A stretch of DNA of 56,634 nt from RH-AL1 sp964247745 (lineage in GTDB: Bacteria > Pseudomonadota > Alphaproteobacteria > Rhizobiales > Beijerinckiaceae): contig CAXTVT010000013.1 in NCBI GenBank assembly GCA_964247745.1, positions 1 through 56,634 on the forward strand, read 5' to 3'. Numbering within the stretch: position 1 is the stretch's first letter; each line of letters opens with the position of its first letter. The notes under the pieces are model-generated. The model ran no database searches. It was not told the DNA's origin and saw nothing but the letters and a program-made list of their open reading frames with translations. Both the position numbers and the translations under genes were made by a program. Positions 7,797 to 16,212 of this stretch are shown in pieces.

Positions 7797-8141
7797 ATGC
7801 CCGAGCCGCTGGGTCGGATCGACGATATGCTCGCCGCGATCGAGATGTCCGAGACGATCCTCGGACCCGCCGGGCGATCGCTGTCAGCGATCGAAATGCT
7901 CGCTCTCGAGCGGGCTATCGAAATCGTCTCTGAAGCCAGTCGCCACATTCCCGAGTCGCTCAAGGCAAATTACGCGGATACGCCCTGGCGTCAGATCGCC
8001 GGGATCGGAAGCGTGCTTCGTCACGATTACCGCCGCATCAGCCAGACGATCATCACGAAGGTGGCCATCGAGGATTTCCCAGCGCTGAAGAATGTTTTGA
8101 CGCTGATGAGAGCGACACTCGAAACTCGCCGGGACAGCTGA
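7797..8141 (+). CDS. HepT-like (DUF86) protein, partner of the MntA-like enzyme
   Basis: This 114-residue all-helical protein belongs to the DUF86/HepT family. The expected HEPN ribonuclease motif Rx4HxY is present only in part. The region reads AGIGSVLRHDYRRIS, so the His and Tyr are there, but the leading Arg position is Gly and the Arg sits next to the His. This form recurs in a subgroup of alphaproteobacterial DUF86 proteins as I remember them, so it may still be functional. The ATG at 7797 was preferred over a TTG at 7791 that would overlap the upstream stop. Confidence 0.82.
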   Translation: MPEPLGRIDDMLAAIEMSETILGPAGRSLSAIEMLALERAIEIVSEASRHIPESLKANYADTPWRQIAGIGSVLRHDYRRISQTIITKVAIEDFPALKNVLTLMRATLETRRDS

Positions 8142-8241
8142 CGACGACGTTCTCCGCTTACTACCGGCTCTGCTGCAACGGTGACCCATGGCGCAACGAA
8201 GCTAGGGCGATGACGTTCGCCAGGGCAACATCGAGAACCCC

Positions 8242-9252
8242 ATGGCCCGCCACTTCCGCCGCCGTACTTCGCCTTCCGCCGGCCTGATCCCGCTCATCGC
8301 CGCCCTGCCGCTGGCGGCTGCGGCCACTTGGGTCGCCTACAGCCGCCTCGCCATCGATCACGACCGCGCGCTCCCGCCGCCGGTTCCCGGCAAGCGGCTC
8401 GCGATCGGCGGCGCCGGGCGGCTGGCTCTGCATTCCGCCGGCTCGGACGAGGGGCGGCCGCTGCTTCTCCTGCATAGCGTCAACGCGGCGGCGAGCGCCT
8501 TCGAGGTGCGGCCGCTCTACGAACATTACGCGACGATGCAGCCGGTCTACGCCCTCGACCTGCCGGGCTTCGGCTTCTCGTCGCGCGAGAAGCGGTCCTA
8601 CACGCCGCGCCTGATGGTCGATGCGATCCACGCGACGGTCGCGGCGATCCGCGGGCGGCACGGCGGCAAGCCGGTCGATGCCGTCGGTCTCTCGCTCACC
8701 TGCGAATTTCTCGCGCGCGCCGCCCTCGAGCGGCCGGAAGACTACCGTTCGCTCGGTCTGATCAGCCCGACCGGGTTCGATCGCGTGCTCTCCGGCGAAG
8801 GTCGCGCGCAGACCAATCGGCGCAATCCGGTAGCGGCCGCCTTGCTGTCGGTGCCGTGGATCGGCGGCCCGTTGTTCGACCTCTTCGTCTCCAAACCCAG
8901 CATGCGCAAGTTTCTGGAGCGGACCTGGGGCTCCCGCGACATCGACGAGGCGCTGTTCCACTACGACCAGCTGACCTCGCACCAGCCCGGCGCGCGGAAT
9001 GCTGTCATGGCCTTCATCGCCGGCTCCCTGTTCCCCGACGATGCCACGCGCGTCTACAAGTTGCTGGCGCTGCCGATCTGGACCTGCCACGGCACGCGTG
9101 GCGCCTTCACCGACTTCAGCCGCGAGGCGGAGATCGCCGGTCGCCCGAACTGGCATTTTGCGTCTTACGACACCGGCGCGTTCCCGCATTTCGAGCGGCT
9201 CGCCGATGTCGTTCGCGATTACGATGTCTTCGCCTCGACGCTGCCGTCCTAG
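8242..9252 (+). CDS. Alpha/beta hydrolase, N-terminally membrane-anchored
   Basis: The 336-residue protein begins with basic residues and a hydrophobic segment (about residues 15-34, LIPLIAALPLAAAATWVAYS), suggesting a membrane anchor or uncleaved signal. The hydrolase fold follows: strand and oxyanion region LLLLHSVNAAAS, then YALDLPGFGFSSREKR, then the nucleophile elbow VGLSLTCEF (Ser of GLSLT). A late acid/His region includes GAFPHFERLADVV, where the His is the probable catalytic base. Substrate unknown. It stands alone between the MntA/HepT pair and the heparinase-family gene. Confidence 0.82.
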   Translation: MARHFRRRTSPSAGLIPLIAALPLAAAATWVAYSRLAIDHDRALPPPVPGKRLAIGGAGRLALHSAGSDEGRPLLLLHSVNAAASAFEVRPLYEHYATMQPVYALDLPGFGFSSREKRSYTPRLMVDAIHATVAAIRGRHGGKPVDAVGLSLTCEFLARAALERPEDYRSLGLISPTGFDRVLSGEGRAQTNRRNPVAAALLSVPWIGGPLFDLFVSKPSMRKFLERTWGSRDIDEALFHYDQLTSHQPGARNAVMAFIAGSLFPDDATRVYKLLALPIWTCHGTRGAFTDFSREAEIAGRPNWHFASYDTGAFPHFERLADVVRDYDVFASTLPS

Positions 9253-9358
9253 ACGACGCCGGAGCGGCGCGACGATCCCAAGACGTGGTTAACTCTCGGT
9301 TTCGATCTTGCCCTCATGATGGTGCGAATCCGCCCTCACGGGCTAGGAGTGCACCGCC

Positions 9359-11071
9359 CTGACCGGCGCGACGACCAGAGACCGGCTGCATGTCGCGGCG
9401 CTCCTCCTCAGGCGGGGGCACCGGTCGGCGCGCGATCTCGCCGCGACGCCGGTGCGTGCCCTGCGCAACTTGCGCAGCCGCGCGCCCGAGCGACTGTTGA
9501 TCGCGCCACAGGACATCCGCACCGCCGACCCGACGGTGGCCGCCGATATCGGCTCCGGCTATTTCGCGTTCGGCGGCAAGATCGTGAACGCGATGGGCCG
9601 CTCGCCCTTCGCGCTCGAGCCAGCATCGCAGGCCTGGGCCCGCCAGCTCGCCGGCTTCGGCTGGCTTCGTCACCTGCGCGCCACCGACAACGTCGCCATT
9701 CGTGCACGCGCGAGGGGCCTGATCGGTGATTTCCTCGACGTCCATGCCAAGCCGGGCGCGGCGCTGGCCTGGGAACCAAGGGTCGGGGCCCGCCGCATGC
9801 TGTCGTGGCTGTCGCAATCGCCGGTCATCCTCGCAGGCGCCGATCGCGACTTCTACGGGCGCTTCACGATGGCGCTGGAGACGCATCGGGCCTTCCTCGA
9901 ACGCCAGCTCGGCAGCACTCTTTCGGGTGACGACCGACTGCTCGTGGCCCTGACGCTGGCCGAGTATGCCCTTTGCGTCGACGGCACCGCCGCGTCGCAG
10001 CGGCGCGGCACCGAGGCTCTCGCCGCCGAACTCGCGGCGCAGATCACACCCGATGGCGGTCCCATCAGCCGCAAGCCCCAGGTCCTCATCGACGTGCTGC
10101 TCGACCTGCTCCCGCTGCGCCAGGCCTACGCCGCGCGCAGCGTGCCGGCGCCACAATCGCTGCTCAACGCGATCGATCGGATGATGCCGATGCTGCGGCT
10201 GTTCCGCCATGGCGACGGCTCGCTGGCGCTGTTCAACGGCATGGGACAGACCGCGCCGGAGCTGGTCGCCACCATCCTCGCCTACGACGATGCCCGGGCG
10301 CGGCCGCTCGGCAACGCCCCCTACGTCGGCTACCAGCGCCTGGAGGCCGAAGGCACCGTCCTGGTGGTCGACGCCGGCGCACCGCCGCCGCGGGCCTTCT
10401 CGGCCGCGGCCCACGCCGGCTGCCTGTCGTTCGAGCTGTCCTCGGGCGTGCGCAAGATCGTGATCAACTGCGGCACGCCCGAAGGTGGTCGCGCCAGCGC
10501 CCGGGAGGCGGCGCGATCCACGGCGGCGCATTCGACGCTCGTCGTCGACGACACTTCGTCCTGCCGCTTCGCGGGCGGCGGCGCGCTCGGCCGCTGGCTC
10601 GGCGAGCAGGTGTTGGCCGGCCCGACCAAGGTGACTGCCGAGCGCGGGGAGCGCGACGGCATGGCCTCGCTCGCGCTGTCCCACGACGGCTATGCCGCGC
10701 GCTTCGGTACGATCCATCACCGCACGCTGACGCTCTCCGCCACCGGTGACCGGCTCGAGGGCCACGACCGCCTCGTCGACGCGGTGCGGCGCCCTACCGG
10801 CGCCTTGCCGTATGCCCTGCGATTCCACATCCACCCCGGCTTCAAGGCCCGCGCGACGCCCGACGGAAGCGCCGTGCGCCTCGATACGCCCGACGGCGAG
10901 AGTTGGCTCTTCGAGAGCGACGCCGAGGCTTTCGTCGAGCCTTCGATCCTGTTCGCCGCGCCCGGCGGCCCGCGTCCGACGGTACAGATCAAGGTGCCGG
11001 CGGATGCCGCCACTCGCGCCGAGATCCACTGGAGCTTGCGCCGCGTGGCGACCGGTGATCCCAGGCGCTGA
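9359..11071 (+). CDS. Heparinase II/III family protein
   Basis: The C-terminal half carries the heparinase II/III-like domain (GHDRLVDAVRRPTGALPYALRFHIHPGFKAR... SWLFES) and the N-terminal half an alpha/alpha-toroid typical of polysaccharide lyases. The role is presumably cleavage of an uronate-containing polymer, but no signal peptide is evident. The start is uncertain. The frame opens after a stop at 9344-9346. A CTG at 9359 sits nine bases after a perfect AGGAG (9345-9349) and gives 570 residues, a usual family length. The first GTG is at 9452 and gives 539 residues. The segment between them (RLHVAALLLRRGHRSARDLA) looks like genuine family sequence. Confidence 0.85.
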   Translation: MTGATTRDRLHVAALLLRRGHRSARDLAATPVRALRNLRSRAPERLLIAPQDIRTADPTVAADIGSGYFAFGGKIVNAMGRSPFALEPASQAWARQLAGFGWLRHLRATDNVAIRARARGLIGDFLDVHAKPGAALAWEPRVGARRMLSWLSQSPVILAGADRDFYGRFTMALETHRAFLERQLGSTLSGDDRLLVALTLAEYALCVDGTAASQRRGTEALAAELAAQITPDGGPISRKPQVLIDVLLDLLPLRQAYAARSVPAPQSLLNAIDRMMPMLRLFRHGDGSLALFNGMGQTAPELVATILAYDDARARPLGNAPYVGYQRLEAEGTVLVVDAGAPPPRAFSAAAHAGCLSFELSSGVRKIVINCGTPEGGRASAREAARSTAAHSTLVVDDTSSCRFAGGGALGRWLGEQVLAGPTKVTAERGERDGMASLALSHDGYAARFGTIHHRTLTLSATGDRLEGHDRLVDAVRRPTGALPYALRFHIHPGFKARATPDGSAVRLDTPDGESWLFESDAEAFVEPSILFAAPGGPRPTVQIKVPADAATRAEIHWSLRRVATGDPRR

Positions 11072-11145
11072 TTGCGGCCGTCCTCAAGAGATTGCCAAGC
11101 ATCGCCCGCGCCGACATCATGCCGGATCGGGAGGTCGGCGTTGCC

Positions 11146-11748
11146 ATGACCGCGTCGCGCACGACGAATGCCATCATGACGGTCCATGCGTTCCTCGCCT
11201 GGAGCGAGCGGCAGGGTTCGCTTCGCCACGAATTGTTCGATGGACAGGTGATCGCCATGGCAGCGGAGCGGGCGATCCATGCCCGCACCAAGAATGCGGT
11301 ATCGCGGCACTTCGAGCGCGCGACCTCCGCGGCTCAATTGCCTTGCGAGGCGTTCGTCGACGGCATGGCACTCCGGGTCGACGAGAGCACGATCTTCGAG
11401 CCGGATGCGATGGTCCGCTGTGGAGCGCCGCTGCCCGACGATGCGGTCGTGGTCGACGATGCCATCGTGGTGGTCGAGGTCGCGTCACCCTCGACGCAGC
11501 GGGTCGACGCCCTGCTGAAGCTGACGCGCTACTTTCGCAACCCGACGATCGTGCATTGCCTCATCGTCATGCCCGATGCGCGCAACGTGCTGCACCACCG
11601 CCGCGGTCCGGGTGAGCGCATCGAGACGACCATCCACGTGACCGGGCGCCTACGCCTCGATCCGCCCGGATTCGACCTGGAAGTGGAGGCGCTGTTTGCT
11701 CCGTCTCCTGCTGGCGTCACACCACCCGGCGCCGCACCGACGACGTGA
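11146..11748 (+). CDS. Uma2 family (DUF820) restriction-endonuclease-fold protein
   Basis: This protein of about 200 residues contains the Uma2/DUF820 pattern: an N-terminal YxELxxG-like segment (LRHELFDGQVIAM), a central FEPDAMV strand with the first catalytic Asp, and VVVEVASPSTQRVDALLKLTRYFR carrying the ExV-S-x-D/K active-site arrangement of PD-(D/E)XK nucleases. The ATG at 11146 is preceded by GGAGG at a slightly long spacing; ATG 11119 and TTG 11092 are alternatives. Uma2 genes are abundant and mobile in cyanobacteria and some proteobacteria. Their role is unknown. Confidence 0.8.
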   Translation: MTASRTTNAIMTVHAFLAWSERQGSLRHELFDGQVIAMAAERAIHARTKNAVSRHFERATSAAQLPCEAFVDGMALRVDESTIFEPDAMVRCGAPLPDDAVVVDDAIVVVEVASPSTQRVDALLKLTRYFRNPTIVHCLIVMPDARNVLHHRRGPGERIETTIHVTGRLRLDPPGFDLEVEALFAPSPAGVTPPGAAPTT

Positions 11749-11782
11749 CGTGCACCGCCCAATCGGCCAGCGCGACGACGCC

Positions 11783-12802
11783 TCAGTTCTTCTCCTTGTC
11801 CACCAGCTTGTTGGCGCCGATCCAGGGCATCATGCCGCGCAGCTTGGCGCCGATTTCCTCGATCGGATGGGCGGCGGCCTTGGCGCGGGTGGCCTTGAAC
11901 GAGGTCTGGTTGACCTTGTTCTCGAGCATCCAGTCGCGGGTGAACTTGCCGCTTTGGATGTCGGTCAGCACGCGCTTCATCTCGGCCTTGGTTTCGGGCG
12001 TGATGATGCGTGGACCGGTGACGTATTCGCCGTATTCGGCGGTGTTGGAGATCGAATAGTTCATGTTGGCGATACCGCCCTCGTAGATGAGGTCGACGAT
12101 CAGCTTGGTTTCGTGCAGGCACTCGAAATAGGCCATCTCCGGCGCGTAGCCGGCCTCGACCAGCGTCTCGAACCCGGCGCGGATCAGCTCGACGAGGCCG
12201 CCGCAGAGCACGGCCTGCTCGCCGAAGAGATCGGTCTCGCACTCCTCCTTGAAGCTGGTCTCGATGATGCCCGCGCGGCCGCCGCCGATGGCCGAGGCGT
12301 AGCTGAGCGCGAGATCGTGGGCGTTGCCCGAGGCGTCCTGCGCGATGGCGATCAGGCACGGCACGCCGCCGCCGCGCTTGTACTCGGAGCGCACGGTGTG
12401 GCCGGGGCCCTTGGGCGCGATCATGATGACGTCGAGGTCTGGCCGCGGCTCGATCAGGTTGAAGTGGATGTTGAGGCCGTGAGCGAAGGCCAGCGCGGCG
12501 CCCTGCTTCATGTTGGCCTGAAGCTCGGTCGCGTAGATCTCGCCCTGCAACTCGTCGGGCGTCAGCATCATCACCAGGTCGGCCCACTCTGCCGCGGCGG
12601 CCACCGACATCACCTTGAGGCCTTCGGCCTCGGCCTTCTTGGCCGAGCTGGAGCCGGGGCGCAGCGCCACCGCGATGTCCTTGCAGCCGGAATCGCGCAT
12701 GTTGAGCAGGTGGGCGTGACCCTGGCTGCCGTAGCCGACGACGGCGACCTTCTTGCCCTTGACGAGGTTCAGGTCGGCATCCCGGTCGTAATACACGCGC
12801 AT
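11783..12802 (-). CDS. ilvC: Ketol-acid reductoisomerase (NADP+), class I
   Basis: IlvC (339 residues, the normal class I length) converts acetolactate or acetohydroxybutyrate to the dihydroxy acids of valine, leucine and isoleucine synthesis. The Rossmann motif VAVVGYGSQGHAHLLNMRDSG lies near the N terminus. The C-terminal knotted domain contains the Mg-binding Asp/Glu region (ETDLFGEQAVLCGGLVELI) and the catalytic Glu in YFECLHETKLIVDLIYEGG. It is about 4.2 kb from ilvN, in the same direction, separated from the ilv operon by a nucleosidase gene, a toxin-antitoxin pair and a pseudogene. Confidence 0.98.
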   Translation of the reverse strand: MRVYYDRDADLNLVKGKKVAVVGYGSQGHAHLLNMRDSGCKDIAVALRPGSSSAKKAEAEGLKVMSVAAAAEWADLVMMLTPDELQGEIYATELQANMKQGAALAFAHGLNIHFNLIEPRPDLDVIMIAPKGPGHTVRSEYKRGGGVPCLIAIAQDASGNAHDLALSYASAIGGGRAGIIETSFKEECETDLFGEQAVLCGGLVELIRAGFETLVEAGYAPEMAYFECLHETKLIVDLIYEGGIANMNYSISNTAEYGEYVTGPRIITPETKAEMKRVLTDIQSGKFTRDWMLENKVNQTSFKATRAKAAAHPIEEIGAKLRGMMPWIGANKLVDKEKN

Positions 12803-12948
12803 GATGAGGCTGGTCCCTAGGTCTGTTCTTTCGGAAGGTGGCGGGGTTCTAGGCGGCGCGCGGCGAGAGGTAAAGCGCTCGGCCGGCGTTAACGCTCTGG
12901 CAAGCGTGATAGGCTTGACTCGTGCGATCTGTACCCAAGGCGCGTCCC

Positions 12949-13764
12949 ATGGGCCTCGACCGTCATCCGCACGATCCGCGAGCCCGCATCCTGCTCGTGG
13001 ACGACACAGAGTTGAACCGCGACCTCGTCGGGGCGATCCTGATGGCCGCCGGCTTCGCCGTGGATGTCGCCGGCGATGGCGAGACGGCCTGGGAGCTGAC
13101 CTGGAGCCAACGCTACGACCTCGTGCTGATGGACCTCGAGATGCCGGGCATGAGCGGCTTCGAGGCCGCCGCGCGGATTCGGGCACGCGAGGGCGTGATG
13201 TCCGGCGTTCCGATCGCGGCGCTGACCGCCACCCACGAGCCGCAGGCCGAGCAGTACTCGTTATGGTCGGGCATCGACGAGTACATCGCCAAGCCCTTGG
13301 AGCCCGACGCGCTCGTCGCCCGCATCCGGGCGATCCTCGCTGATCGGCACGGGTGCGGCGACGATTGGAAGCCGGTGTGGCGTCTGCATGCCTTCGCCGA
13401 CTGGACCCGCGACACGGGATCGGCGGACGAATGCCTCGACGAGCTCGTCGCGCTGATGGACGAAGCCGCCGCGGCGATCCACGTCCACGCGACGGCGGCG
13501 GAGCGCGTCCTGCGCACGATCGCGAAGATACGCGACCTTGCCACCCGCTACGGCTTCGACGAGATCGCCGGCACTTGCGCGTTTTACAACGAGGAACACG
13601 CGCGCTCCGGCCGCAGCCGCGATCCCAACCTGCTCGGCGCCATCGGCCGCGCCCGCTACGCGATCAAGGTCTACCGGCAGGAGCACGCGCCCGCTCCGGC
13701 GCAGGTGCGGGCGCGAAGCCGCATCAGCGTGCCGAGCCTGTTCCGCGGCCGCCGCGCGGCCTAA
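12949..13764 (+). CDS. Response regulator with receiver domain and an uncharacterised helical C-terminal region
   Basis: An N-terminal receiver domain (about residues 10-135) has the acidic pair (ILLVDDTE), the phospho-acceptor Asp in YDLVLMDLEMPGMSG, the conserved Thr/Ser position in IAALTATHE, and the Lys in EYIAKPLEPD. The C-terminal half (about 136-271) is helix-rich and matches no DNA-binding domain I recognise; it contains one His-rich helix (AAAIHVHATAAERVL). ATG 12949 was preferred over an upstream GTG at 12922. It is divergent from ilvC and has no adjacent histidine kinase. Confidence 0.82.
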   Translation: MGLDRHPHDPRARILLVDDTELNRDLVGAILMAAGFAVDVAGDGETAWELTWSQRYDLVLMDLEMPGMSGFEAAARIRAREGVMSGVPIAALTATHEPQAEQYSLWSGIDEYIAKPLEPDALVARIRAILADRHGCGDDWKPVWRLHAFADWTRDTGSADECLDELVALMDEAAAAIHVHATAAERVLRTIAKIRDLATRYGFDEIAGTCAFYNEEHARSGRSRDPNLLGAIGRARYAIKVYRQEHAPAPAQVRARSRISVPSLFRGRRAA

Positions 13765-13774
13765 GCACGGCGCG

Positions 13775-14737
13775 TCAGGGCAACGCGCGCAGAAATCCTT
13801 TCAGCACCGTTGCGGCGTTGCGGGCGGCGAGCGCTTCGAACGCCTTCATCTTGGTCGCACCCGCATCGCCGCCGGCGAGGTCGGACAGGCTGCGGAAGGC
13901 GATGAAGGGGACGTGGTTGGCGTAGGCGACCTGCGCGACGGCGGCGCTCTCCATGTCGAGCGCCCTGGCGGCGAAGGCGGTATGGGCGAAGTCGCGGAAG
14001 GCGGCGTTGTCGACGAAGCTCTGGCCCGACACGCCGTTGCCACCGACGGCCACGACGGGCGCGGGGCCGGAGCAATCGCCACGCGGGTCGCACGCCTCGA
14101 GCTTGATCGTCGGCGCCACCTTGCGCGCGAGGTCCAGCAGCCGGGGATCCGCCGGAAACCAATCGCGCGGCTCCGGCGCCCCGGGCGCGCGATCCACCTC
14201 CACCGACTGCGGATAGATCATCCCGAAATGCTGGACCGTCTGCGTGGAGAAGGCCGGGAGCTTGTAGGTGCCGCCATCCTCCCGTGCGAACACGGATTCG
14301 AGGTACTGGCTCCACTGCGCCGGCACGACGACATCGCCGATGTGCAGGGCGGGATCGACGCCGCCGGCGATCCCCATGACGACGAGGTCGGCGACCTCGT
14401 AATGGTCGAGCGCGAGTTGCGTCGCCATGGTCGCGTTGACCATGCTGATGCCGGTCTCGACCAGGAGGATCGGCTTGCCCTCGATCGTGCCGGTGACGAA
14501 CTGCACCCCGCTCAGGACGCGGTCCTGCCGGCCCTGGATCGCCGGCAGCAGGGCCTGCCATTCCGGCTCGTAGGCGCAGAGGATCGCGGTGCGCCCGGCC
14601 TCCGCCCGCGCCGGTGCCGCCACCGCCACGGCGGCGCAGAGGCCTAGCGCTAAGCCGCAAAGGGCGTCCACGGCGGAGCGCGGCCTCACAATCCCCCGAG
14701 CATGGCTGGCGCCGTTCCTGTCGCCGAACGGCGACAT
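13775..14737 (-). CDS. Exported nucleosidase/phosphorylase of the PNP_UDP (MTA/SAH nucleosidase) superfamily
   Basis: The mature domain begins TAILCAYEPEWQALLPAIQ and has the purine-phosphorylase-like motifs ETGISMVNATMATQLALDHY, VVMGIAGGVDPALHIGDVVVP, the nucleoside-binding ALDMESAAVAQVAYA and the active-site FRSLSDLAGGDAG. It therefore probably cleaves or phosphorolyses a purine nucleoside. Unlike the cytosolic enzymes it has an apparent signal peptide (ALCGLALGLCAAVAVAAPARA), placing it in the periplasm, where it could salvage nucleosides. The start is uncertain: ATG 14737 is used here, and a GTG at 14770 would add 11 residues. It ends 10 bases from the convergent response regulator gene. 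Confidence 0.85.
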   Translation of the reverse strand: MSPFGDRNGASHARGIVRPRSAVDALCGLALGLCAAVAVAAPARAEAGRTAILCAYEPEWQALLPAIQGRQDRVLSGVQFVTGTIEGKPILLVETGISMVNATMATQLALDHYEVADLVVMGIAGGVDPALHIGDVVVPAQWSQYLESVFAREDGGTYKLPAFSTQTVQHFGMIYPQSVEVDRAPGAPEPRDWFPADPRLLDLARKVAPTIKLEACDPRGDCSGPAPVVAVGGNGVSGQSFVDNAAFRDFAHTAFAARALDMESAAVAQVAYANHVPFIAFRSLSDLAGGDAGATKMKAFEALAARNAATVLKGFLRALP

Positions 14738-14824
14738 CGCGGAGCCGAAAAGGCGTTTCGGTGCGATCACACACCCCCATTTTGCGGCGCGATGCGTCGC
14801 GCGACACCATCAAAAGATAAGACG

Positions 14825-14840
14825 TAGGTATAATAACCTA
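14825..14840. promoter_or_regulatory. AT-rich inverted repeat in the parE-nucleosidase gap
   Basis: TAGGTATAATAACCTA has 5-base arms (TAGGT/ACCTA) around a TATAAT-like centre in otherwise GC-rich DNA, 90-110 bases upstream of the nucleosidase start. It could be a promoter -10 region or a regulator site. No matching -35 box was found on either strand at the right distance. Confidence 0.25.
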
Positions 14841-14975
14841 GGCAGGGCCGAGTTCCAAACCCGAAGGCATCCTGTCGATCTTGCTCGGCTCGCAGGCCTT
14901 CGCCGAGGCGCAGAAGCACTTGAGCGCAAAGCGGCCCAAAGGTTATGACCGGCTTTCGACCAGCGGCACAAACCA

Positions 14976-15302
14976 TCAATCGTCGCCGACAGTGTCGCGA
15001 AGCAGATGCTCGAAGTCCTGACCGCCATAGAAGATGCCATGGATTGCGACAATCCGGGTCACGGCGTCTACAGAGAAAGCAATGGTCACGCGACGACGGT
15101 AGCCCTTGATGCGGAGACCGGGGCGGATATCGTCGCGCGTGTGGCCTCGCTCCGGAAAAGTTTCCAGCGACATGCAATCGGCAACGATGCCACCGATATA
15201 CTTGTCGGCGCGCGCCTCGTGGCTCTCGGCGGCAATGTAACCATAAAGATGATCAAGCTGGCGTTCCGCACGCGGCGTCAAGACGACGCTGAAAGGCTGC
15301 AT
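14976..15302 (-). CDS. parE: RelE/ParE-family toxin
   Basis: This 108-residue protein has the ParE fold pattern: VVLTPRAERQLDHLYGYIAAES (helical hairpin), then FPERGHTRDDIRPGLRIKGYRRRVTIAFSVD and the closing strand RIVAIHGIFYGGQDFEHLL. These toxins inhibit gyrase (ParE) or cut mRNA (RelE); this one is closer to ParE. Its ATG shares one base with the stop of the antitoxin gene (TGATG), the usual antitoxin-first order. A TTG one codon upstream is the alternative start. Confidence 0.88.
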   Translation of the reverse strand: MQPFSVVLTPRAERQLDHLYGYIAAESHEARADKYIGGIVADCMSLETFPERGHTRDDIRPGLRIKGYRRRVTIAFSVDAVTRIVAIHGIFYGGQDFEHLLRDTVGDD

Positions 15303-15586
15303 CAAACGCCGGGCTTGGACAGCCGCACCTTATACGAGGCCCGCAAGCGCGCCATGACATCGCCGGCGGGAATGCCGATGCTGGGATCGGCGGCATATTC
15401 GTCGAAGCTTTTGGCGACCTCGTCGCGCAGCCAATTGTCCATGGCCGCGTCACGGGCTTGAAGGACGCGAAGACCATCCCGGATCACTTCGCTTTCGGTC
15501 GCATATTCGCCGGACGCGACTTTCGCTTTGATCATCGCCGCCATGTCGTGAGGCAGGGTGATGCTGAGAGGTTGTGTGTTGCGCAT
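15302..15586 (-). CDS. parD: ParD-like ribbon-helix-helix antitoxin
   Basis: This 94-residue protein has an N-terminal ribbon-helix-helix DNA-binding segment (PLSITLPHDMAAMIKAKVASG and YATESEVIRDGLRVLQARD) and a C-terminal tail that should wrap the toxin. ParD proteins bind their own promoter with the toxin as co-repressor. The ATG has a strong ribosome site (AGGAG, spacing 9). A perfect 17-base palindrome lies 35 bases upstream and is the obvious operator candidate. Confidence 0.88.
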   Translation of the reverse strand: MRNTQPLSITLPHDMAAMIKAKVASGEYATESEVIRDGLRVLQARDAAMDNWLRDEVAKSFDEYAADPSIGIPAGDVMARLRASYKVRLSKPGV

Positions 15587-15621
15587 CGCTGAATTCTCCT
15601 GCGGCGGACGAGAAGATCGTT

Positions 15622-15638
15622 ATATGATTAAATCATAT
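15622..15638. promoter_or_regulatory. Perfect 17-bp palindrome, candidate ParD operator
   Basis: ATATGATTAAATCATAT consists of two exact 8-base arms around one central base, in AT-rich DNA just upstream of parD. Ribbon-helix-helix antitoxins usually bind such short palindromes overlapping their promoters. The palindrome contains TATGAT and TAATCA hexamers that could serve as a -10 element. Confidence 0.6.
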
Positions 15639-15661
15639 GCGGCCGGAGGACGGAATAGGAC

Positions 15662-15936
15662 TCATCTCGCGATTTGACAGTGAACGATCATTTCGAACCC
15701 TTCCGAGACGAGCGGTGCCTCGAAATACTTCGTCAGCTCGACGAAATCCTGGTCGCTGACGACATAAGGATGGGCGCCCGTCGCATTGCGTTTGCGAAGA
15801 CGCGCCAAACAGACCTCCTCGGCGACATCGAGAACGTGCAACTTGCGCGACGACAATCGTCCCCGGCGTCTGCGCCAGGGTCCGGCAAAGCGTCGTCTTG
15901 CCCGCTGCGATCTTGCCCACCGATCATGTGGAGCAC
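15662..15936 (-). pseudogene. Decayed P-loop kinase-like ATPase: frameshift plus internal deletion
   Basis: Reading from GTG 15936, the frame starts (V)LHMIGG. It then needs a one-base shift in a run of three G (around 15918) to continue as GKIAAGKTTLCRTLAQTPGTIVV, a Walker A motif. Soon after (around 15845), homology jumps frame again to KLHVLDVAEEVCLARLRKRN...YFEAPLVSEGFEMIVH, the recognisable C terminus of small AAA/P-loop kinases. About 275 bases remain of a gene that is normally about 480, so the central catalytic part is gone. It probably no longer makes a protein. Confidence 0.75.
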
Positions 15937-16163
15937 AGGCCGCTTGCGCCGCCGCGTCGCGAACGCTCGGACGAGCCAACCGCCACGGAAGGCGACGGTT
16001 TGCAACTCCATCGCCGCGCGTCCAAACGTCATCAGCGTGATGTTCTCTCGCGTCGAGCATAACCAAGGACACAACAGGGAAGCGGAATCAGGCTGAAGGT
16101 TGCCAAACATCACTTTTTTAAGACCGCAAAATTGAACGCTTTCTAAAAATCGGGAGGCGAACC

Positions 16164-16186
16164 GGCTTCAAGGCATCCCTTGAGCC
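16164..16186 (-). terminator. Candidate terminator downstream of the ilvB-ilvN-DUF1311 unit
   Basis: Read on the minus strand, GGCTCAAGG-GATG-CCTTGAAGCC forms a stem with one bulged base. It is followed about 11 bases later by ATTTTTAG. It lies 26 bases past the stop of the DUF1311 gene. The U-tract is not immediately next to the stem, so efficiency is uncertain. Confidence 0.45.
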
Positions 16187-16212
16187 CGTGAGGCGATTAA
16201 ACGACAAGGCAA

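Noticed and set aside
9314..11029. A 571-codon minus-strand frame opposite the heparinase gene
   Set aside because: Composition is that of a shadow frame; the plus-strand product has clear family motifs and codon use.
7498..16200. Integrated mobile element or genomic island boundaries
   Set aside because: Despite two toxin-antitoxin-like pairs and a pseudogene, no integrase, transposase, direct-repeat ends or tRNA attachment site could be found.
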